From Yersinia massiliensis (GTDB lineage Bacteria; Pseudomonadota; Gammaproteobacteria; Enterobacterales; Enterobacteriaceae): a stretch of 64,000 nt of DNA. The stretch lies in contig NZ_CP028487.1 in NCBI RefSeq assembly GCF_003048255.1, positions 4,154,001-4,218,000 on the forward strand. The letters are read 5' to 3'. The notes under the pieces were generated by a model, which did not search any database, was not told the DNA's origin, and was given only the letters and a program-made list of their open reading frames with translations. Positions 59,203 to 64,000 of the stretch are shown here, one piece after another. Each line of letters opens with the position of its first letter. Within the stretch, counting starts at the first letter, position 1. Made by a program: the position numbers and the translations under genes.

Positions 59203-60111
59203 CTACTTGGTTAAACACGCATGCAGAAGATCCACGACGCGTTCGGGAGAGCTACAATCCGCCGATGGGAACGCCGCCCTTACCTTCTCAAGATAGAAAA
59301 CCAACGCATCTTCAACATATTCCAGAGATTCAACACGGTAAAAAAAATCATCCGTCTGGTATTTTTTCGCGGCATCAGCCTTACGGCCCGAAGACGGGAG
59401 GTAAGCGCCATAGCTTTTCAGTTCAGGTAGCCAACGACCAGCCATTGCTCCAGTGCCAGTGGAAAAATCTTTACCGAACGCTTCAATAATGTTGGTCACA
59501 GCCTGATTGTTGGTTGATGTGGCAATCACCACCGGCGGCTCGGTTTTATTGAGAGCCGCTCTTGCCCATTCAGTGGCAATGATCGAGAGAACCAGAGTGG
59601 TTTTTCCGGTTCCCGGCGGGCCATTGACAGCGAGGATCTCACCCTGCTGCTGAGTGAGATAATGACTCAGGGCATCGCGCTGTGCCGCAGCCAGCGGGAA
59701 CTCATCCCCGGAATGCCCCAGACGCTCGCTAAGCATTGCATTGGCGGCAAGCAGAGGTGCAACAGGCGGCATTTCCGTTGAAGCAAAGCTCGCCAGTAAC
59801 GGGACCTCTTTTTTGCACTTCAGCAGATGATCGTACAGAGGACGGATATGGATGCTAGCCCCGCCGGGTTGGTTCGCTTTGATAACATAGCCGTATCCGG
59901 CCGGTTCGTATTGCTCATAGGTTGCAACCCACTGCCCGGCAACATGTTCTAAAAGATCGTTGAGGTCTTTTAGGTGCTTTTGCCACTGATTCCGATACTT
60001 TTCAGCACGCTCTACACGTTGCTCGTCAGTCTCGTCCCGACGATCTTGTTCGTCATCATCACCAAAAGTGAATGAACTATGCGTTGTCTTATATTTGTCG
60101 TACTGCGTCAT
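59203..60111 (-). CDS. Middle helicase fragment with Walker A
   Basis: A 302-residue piece beginning MTQYDKYKTTHSS. It holds an acidic N-terminal linker (GDDDEQDRRDETDEQR), then AAQRDALSHYL (Q-motif-like) and the Walker A loop GPPGTGKTT at about 168-176. It ends at the in-frame TAG at 59203-59205. The region before its ATG has no convincing ribosome binding site, which favours a frameshifted internal segment over a separate gene. Confidence 0.55.
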   Translation of the reverse strand: MTQYDKYKTTHSSFTFGDDDEQDRRDETDEQRVERAEKYRNQWQKHLKDLNDLLEHVAGQWVATYEQYEPAGYGYVIKANQPGGASIHIRPLYDHLLKCKKEVPLLASFASTEMPPVAPLLAANAMLSERLGHSGDEFPLAAAQRDALSHYLTQQQGEILAVNGPPGTGKTTLVLSIIATEWARAALNKTEPPVVIATSTNNQAVTNIIEAFGKDFSTGTGAMAGRWLPELKSYGAYLPSSGRKADAAKKYQTDDFFYRVESLEYVEDALVFYLEKVRAAFPSADCSSPERVVDLLHACLTK

Positions 60112-60490
60112 CTCGCCAATGGAGAAGCGGTTCGAGCAGATCGCGAGGGATAGTAGCAGGTGTCATTGGGAACAAAAAACCGTCGCGGTTTAAGAGAGCG
60201 GAAGTCACCAACGGCGTCACGATACCTGGTGCGCCGGCAGTCCGCTCTTTGCCATGCTTTAATCGGCGGATCCAGGCTTGTGGGCGTAGCATCACTTCAA
60301 CTGTATTAACCGCATCATCTTCATCCTTGAAGAACGCGTGAACAGTCTCCTCATTCAGCCGCCCCTTAGTGGTGTCTATCCATCGGGTGAATGAGTCTTC
60401 GTCTTTACGTTCAAACGCACCTTTGCCGGACTCAGCATCTGCTAAGGTATTACGCCAGTATGATGCAAATCCCTGAGTATTCCTGTCCAT
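60089..60490 (-). CDS. N-terminal fragment of the helicase-nuclease gene
   Basis: A 133-residue piece starting MDRNTQGFASYWRNTLAD with a good ribosome binding site (AAGGGATGG). It has no recognised domain. Its last dozen codons (HWRDDAVRQI) overlap the next piece in another frame and look like out-of-frame reading after a one-base insertion. If the two frames are real separate genes they would overlap by 23 bases, an arrangement also seen in true operons, so this is the weaker of the two disruptions. Confidence 0.5.
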   Translation of the reverse strand: MDRNTQGFASYWRNTLADAESGKGAFERKDEDSFTRWIDTTKGRLNEETVHAFFKDEDDAVNTVEVMLRPQAWIRRLKHGKERTAGAPGIVTPLVTSALLNRDGFLFPMTPATIPRDLLEPLLHWRDDAVRQI

Positions 60491-60845
60491 AGCCCATCCC
60501 TTGCTTTAACTAAAATTATTGATTTAGTTGATATAAACATTACTAATGGTTAAGTATTGTCCACTATGCGAGCAGGATCGCAATGATTTATTTGTGTAGG
60601 GAAGGCTCGTGATCACGGTATAGATATATTTCTTGATGCAGGTATTCACCGCTTTTTAATTCTGCTTGCGTTGAAAATTTTGCAGTAAATAGGGGGCTTA
60701 TTTATACGTTATGAGGATGTGGAACACCTTCTGAGCCCTAAAGTAGTGGCTGTTTTTACTAGCAATAAGTTGATGTAGATTGAATCAGATTGACGTCAGT
60801 TGACTGAAAAGCGGGGCAAAGCCTTGCGGGGACTCGATTTCAGGC

Positions 60846-60870
60846 AAAAAAAAGCCACCTTTCGGTGACT
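60846..60870 (-). terminator. Rho-independent terminator after the SIR2-HerA operon
   Basis: On the minus strand a seven-pair stem AGTCACC/GGTGGCT (one G-T pair) with a GAAA tetraloop is followed by TTTTTTT. It lies about 140 bp after the herA stop codon and separates the defence operon from the broken helicase gene. Confidence 0.82.
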
Positions 60871-60886
60871 TGATTTTCATACTAAC

Positions 60887-60905
60887 GGTGCGAAGGCCGG
60901 ACTCG
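60887..60905 (-). other. tRNA 3'-end-like segment, possible attachment-site scar
   Basis: Read on the minus strand, CGAGTCCGGCCTTCGCACC matches the T-loop, T-stem and acceptor end of leuX-type tRNA-Leu (CGAGTCCGGCCTTCGGCACC) with one G missing. No tRNA body precedes it. leuX 3' ends are common targets of P4-type integrases, so this may be the core of an att site left by a genomic island. The comparison rests on memory of the leuX sequence. Confidence 0.5.
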
Positions 60906-61009
60906 TAAAACAATCTCAACCAATTGAATTTAAACAATTAAATATAGAAAGATAAAATAAAGACCACCAAATTGACCCCATTAACTCGACATTGTATTCA
61001 CAAAACGAA

Positions 61010-62728
61010 TTATTTCTTCCAAATGTCCTGAAAACTAGGGGAGTCAGATTCAGGCGGATACATAGGTTTCCCAATTTGTATTGTCATAGGAATAGGGAAA
61101 TCAACCCCAACAAGTGCTACTTCCCCCTGTTTTAGGCTTGGTAAAAAGGCCGCCGCTGATTTATCAATTTCTCCACAAGCTCTTTCAACCACCTCCCGGT
61201 CTCTGTCATTGGTTAATCTATGTACTAAAAGGGTTCCTATTTGGCTTAAAACCCCCTCCGTAATATCTCTTGGCCGTTGCGTAGTCAGACAAATATTTAG
61301 GCCATATTTCCTACCTTCTTTAGCGATCATTTCAAATGCATCTAACTTTACTGAATGATCTTCAGCACCAACCCTCTTACCTAAAAAATTATGAGCCTCA
61401 TCAACAATAACAAGCAATGGTTTTTCCCTGAATCTTTCAGCTCTAGCCAGTATGAGTAATTTTCTTCCTATTACATTAGCTAATATCTCTCGAGCATAAA
61501 ACTCATAGCTAACATCACTTAAGCATACTCGTAAAACTCTTTTATCTCCGTTTAAAAAATCTTCCAACACCCCCCCCAAACTATTTAGAGCATCAGAGCC
61601 ATGAAAAACTGATTTTAAAGAGTTTGAATAAATAACAGCCTGAATTCTGGTCAGTAACGAAGAGCAATAACCTAGATCCGCCGTCGGATTTCCCCATGAG
61701 TCTTGTTCATCCCAGCAACATTCTTGAACTATTTGAGGTATTATTTTTGTGACATCGAATGGTTGAGATGGGTTATCAACTAATTTAGAGTTACCTCCGG
61801 TATTCATTGCCCTACGATAATCTGTTTTGAGCCTTTTTATTTTCATCAAAATACCGTTAGTTGCAATAGTTGGATCCAACGCTACTAACCGTAAACTTTT
61901 AATTGCCTCTTTTAGTTTTGGCCCTTGTACTTTTCCCGATGGGTCGAACATGGCAATGAAATCTGATTCCATAAAGTCTGTTGGTGGTATTCTGAACTCA
62001 CTAGAGTCTTTATGTATATTTAAAGGTGTTCCGAGATGATAGTGAACAATATGTTCTGAATCAAATGATCTATATTCACTAGTTGCATCGACGATAATTA
62101 TTTTAGCGCCATTATATTGTGAGCATTCTTCTATAATTTTTGAAGTAGTCCAACTTTTACCCCCACCGGTCGCCCCCAAAACTGCACAATGCCTACCAAA
62201 CAATTTCTCTGGGGTCACACGGACATAACTATCAGAGCCGCCAGAAACAGCCCCTAAGTTAATCGTAACCCGTTCAATATCACTTTCACTCACCCCTTTA
62301 TTTATAAGCTCAGGGATTAATGAGACAAACTCTAAAGGTGCAGAGAAAACACGATCACCTAATCGAGGGTATGACTTTATCCCAGACTCCACTTTTAAAT
62401 CAGAAGTGTTAATTGAGCCAAGGAGTTGGATGTAACCTATCGCATCAACTTTATACTTTCCTTGAGAATCTTCAGATACCTCATTCCTATCCCTCTCTGG
62501 TAACTTGACCTCAATTAATCGACCAAGGATTATTGACTGCTGGCCCTCTATTAATAATATCTCCCCAACCTCACCCTTTCCATATCTACCTCCTGACATA
62601 TAGCTTCCGCTTATCTCACCCGCATGAGTAAGATTAATTTTTACACCCTGCGCAGAAACAGAAGAGACCACACCAACCTTTAACTCACCTCGCAAAACAC
62701 CTACAGATGAAAAATTTTGATTAGACAT
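61010..62728 (-). CDS. herA: HerA-type ATPase/translocase of a SIR2-HerA defence system
   Basis: Hexameric FtsK/HerA-family ATPase partner in the two-gene SIR2-HerA anti-phage system. I start at the ATG of MSNQNFSSVG, five bases after GGGGAG, giving 572 residues; a GTG two codons earlier overlaps the SIR2 stop. A HAS-barrel-like N-terminus (about 10-110) precedes the ATPase core: Walker A VLGATGGGKS at about 183-192, Walker B LLVIVDEAHNF near 438, and the sensor segment CLTTQRPRD near 475. The two genes are translationally coupled. All catalytic motifs look intact. Confidence 0.9.
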   Translation of the reverse strand: MSNQNFSSVGVLRGELKVGVVSSVSAQGVKINLTHAGEISGSYMSGGRYGKGEVGEILLIEGQQSIILGRLIEVKLPERDRNEVSEDSQGKYKVDAIGYIQLLGSINTSDLKVESGIKSYPRLGDRVFSAPLEFVSLIPELINKGVSESDIERVTINLGAVSGGSDSYVRVTPEKLFGRHCAVLGATGGGKSWTTSKIIEECSQYNGAKIIIVDATSEYRSFDSEHIVHYHLGTPLNIHKDSSEFRIPPTDFMESDFIAMFDPSGKVQGPKLKEAIKSLRLVALDPTIATNGILMKIKRLKTDYRRAMNTGGNSKLVDNPSQPFDVTKIIPQIVQECCWDEQDSWGNPTADLGYCSSLLTRIQAVIYSNSLKSVFHGSDALNSLGGVLEDFLNGDKRVLRVCLSDVSYEFYAREILANVIGRKLLILARAERFREKPLLVIVDEAHNFLGKRVGAEDHSVKLDAFEMIAKEGRKYGLNICLTTQRPRDITEGVLSQIGTLLVHRLTNDRDREVVERACGEIDKSAAAFLPSLKQGEVALVGVDFPIPMTIQIGKPMYPPESDSPSFQDIWKK

Positions 62729-62730
62729 AA

Positions 62731-64000
62731 TCACTCCCCTCCAACTTGCTTTATTACTTTTGCAAGCTGATCAGCTGGTGTTAGCGCCCTCAAATTAGGA
62801 ATTAAACCAACAAAGTCCTTAAATGAAGCATTCACAAAGTAAATATCATATCCGTCACCTGATAATTTCTTAAGCAATGACCAGTATTTACTAGAACCAT
62901 CTCCACCATTATTTTCGATATGAGCTGCACATTTATAATCAGCTACAATCAACTTCATACTGGGATTTGACTTGATAGCTGAGTATATTGGTTCGGACAG
63001 GTGATCATCATTAAAGCCGAAGCCAGAAATCACCAAACAACTGTTTTTCTTTCTCAATGAGTCTAAAAACCTAGACAATAACTCTAAGTGAGGCTGAATA
63101 AATGCTTGCTGATACTTACCTTTTGCCGGATAAATTAAACATGCTGATGAGGCAGTTGGATTGTTATCTTCATATATTTGCCCATCATCTCTTGCCCAAC
63201 TCACGGAACCATGTAGTTTAAATAATTGAAACACACCCTCAATAAATTCATGTTCATTCTCATCTCTTTTTATAACATCATAATTAAAATACTTTCCATC
63301 AAACCTCCTTTTTCCTGTGTATGAAAGTCCATCTACTACCATCATTCCAAGCTCAGAGGCTGAGGATTCAAATGTCATATCATAGTTAGTAGTGAACACT
63401 TTCAATCGGGGATCTCTTACCCTCCTCCTAGCCATTTTTTGCAATAACATTTTGTAAGATGTCAAATCGCTTTTACCTGAAGTAATAAAAGATTGACACC
63501 TGTCTAATATAATAGATTTAACTTCATTTAAAAAACCAAAAACCTCTTCATCTTCATGGAAAGATAAATATGCATCACACTGCGATAAAAAATGCTCAAT
63601 ATTGGGATACTTAGTCTCGGAATATCTTACTTTTTTACATACGCTAATTGCGACAGGCTTTAATACAAATTTTTCGTCTACTTCATCTGGTTTTTCCCAC
63701 ATTGCACTCTTCCACAAGTCCCACATACTGGGACCACCCACCTCACCCAAGGATGTTCCACTACCTGCAAAAAAAGAAAGATTAGGGAACTGTAGAGAAC
63801 GCAATAAAATATCATTAAAAATACTTCTATTTTCCTTAACACTTTCAATATCTGACTCTTCCATTGGATTTACAGGCACAGTACTAAAATCAATTCCAGC
63901 CAAATCAAGCCCAATATTAGTATTCCTATCCCTCCAAAAAATAAATGAAGCATTATTTAAAGGTATCCACTCATTACTTCCTGGCTTTAAAAATGCAATA
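62731..64000 (-). CDS. SIR2-domain NADase of a SIR2-HerA defence system, cut by the window edge
   Basis: Predicted NAD+-hydrolysing effector that depletes NAD when the SIR2-HerA complex senses phage. SIR2 motifs are clear: the nucleotide-binding FFAGSGTSLGE, the NAD-binding FTTNYD and the catalytic histidine in FKLHGSVSW. A TTG at 63903 could serve as start, but the same frame stays open to the window edge and reads like protein (WIPLNNASFIFWRD), so the gene almost certainly begins outside the window. Its stop TGA is interlocked with the start region of herA. Low-GC composition contrasts with the lsr and dha regions. Confidence 0.9.
   Translation of the reverse strand, partial: IAFLKPGSNEWIPLNNASFIFWRDRNTNIGLDLAGIDFSTVPVNPMEESDIESVKENRSIFNDILLRSLQFPNLSFFAGSGTSLGEVGGPSMWDLWKSAMWEKPDEVDEKFVLKPVAISVCKKVRYSETKYPNIEHFLSQCDAYLSFHEDEEVFGFLNEVKSIILDRCQSFITSGKSDLTSYKMLLQKMARRRVRDPRLKVFTTNYDMTFESSASELGMMVVDGLSYTGKRRFDGKYFNYDVIKRDENEHEFIEGVFQLFKLHGSVSWARDDGQIYEDNNPTASSACLIYPAKGKYQQAFIQPHLELLSRFLDSLRKKNSCLVISGFGFNDDHLSEPIYSAIKSNPSMKLIVADYKCAAHIENNGGDGSSKYWSLLKKLSGDGYDIYFVNASFKDFVGLIPNLRALTPADQLAKVIKQVGGE

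Larger units (their letters stand above)
56989..60490 (-). pseudogene. SF1 helicase with C-terminal phospholipase D nuclease, broken in two places
   Basis: One gene of about 1165 codons read in three pieces. Piece 1 (60490-60089) begins MDRNTQGFASYW after a good AAGGGAT site. Piece 2 (60111-59203) is in another frame; removing one base near 60127 would join the frames and read LLEPFSIGEMTQYD. Piece 2 ends at an amber codon, 59205-59203, beyond which the same frame is open to 56989. Domains: Walker A AVNGPPGTGKTT in piece 2; helicase motifs [16 protein letters not shown] and VAISRAKD in piece 3; then a single HKD nuclease motif, VHSKIVIGD...GSFNW. The likely ancestral role is DNA or RNA processing in phage defence. 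Both lesions might be sequencing errors. Confidence 0.75.
60491..61009. other. Junction region with terminator and tRNA-like scar
   Basis: No gene is visible in these 519 bp. The right part carries a minus-strand terminator (60846-60870) and a segment resembling the 3' end of a leuX-type tRNA (60887-60905). The left part has a GC-rich inverted segment GCGGGGCAAAGCCTTGCGGGG at about 60811-60831. The arrangement suggests a junction between two acquired modules. Confidence 0.55.

Noticed and set aside
56989..64000. A single large multi-gene defence system including the helicase and SIR2-HerA
   Set aside because: A terminator and a tRNA-like scar separate the helicase gene from the SIR2-HerA operon, so they look like independent modules side by side.

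Overview
The window looks like chromosomal DNA of an enterobacterium, most likely a Yersinia. Gene content and order are the basis: from right to left, yjjZ, three leu tRNAs, rsmC, holD, rimI, prfC, osmY, ytjA, yjjU, yjjV match the E. coli order (yjjG and fhuF are missing), followed by dha, arc, LPS-core and lsr loci. The genus is an inference from protein resemblance and from a 96-bp palindromic repeat present three times; no species can be named.

Layout. 0.6-12.3 kb: conserved core (NupC-type nucleoside transporter, TatD-family YjjV, patatin YjjU, YtjA, OsmY, RF3, RimI, HolD, RsmC, an aldo/keto reductase with a divergent LysR regulator, three identical tRNA-Leu(CAG) genes, and a YjjZ/DUF1435 membrane protein behind a strong Fur-box match). 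12.5-13.6 kb: a GGDEF diguanylate cyclase. 14.2-29.2 kb: the glycerol/dihydroxyacetone module (dhaR, dhaM, dhaL, dhaK, gldA), interrupted between dhaR and dhaM by a six-gene + strand cluster (16384-24665) that looks like an uncharacterised small-molecule biosynthetic locus: Fe/2OG dioxygenase, MFS exporter, two GT-B glycosyltransferases, GMC oxidoreductase and a NodU/TobZ-type O-carbamoyltransferase. 29.7-33.8 kb: RND efflux pump pair. 34.2-37.0 kb: arginine deiminase and arginine/ornithine antiporter. 37.6-40.1 kb: O-antigen-ligase-like protein and LPS heptosyltransferase. 40.5-49.6 kb: complete AI-2 quorum-sensing locus lsrK, lsrR, lsrACDBFG, followed by a YjjA-like protein.

50.4-64 kb is accessory DNA. 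A hipBA toxin-antitoxin operon is divergent from a StrB-like aminoglycoside phosphotransferase gene; their 116-bp intergenic region holds four exact copies of the HipB operator pattern TATCC-N8-GGATA, so HipB may repress both sides. Then come a SulP transporter, two convergent LuxR-type regulators that look like paralogues, a helicase/phospholipase-D-nuclease gene broken by an apparent frameshift and an in-frame amber codon, a fragment resembling a leuX tRNA 3' end next to a terminator (a likely integration scar), and a SIR2-HerA anti-phage defence operon that runs off the right edge.

The main candidates for something new are the carbamoyl-glycoside-type cluster inside the dha locus, the HipB/APH shared operator array, and the layered defence island with its decayed helicase-nuclease gene. 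Smaller observations include long near-palindromes at the lsr promoter, alternative hairpins between lsrB and lsrF, two Fur-box matches, and two repeat families.
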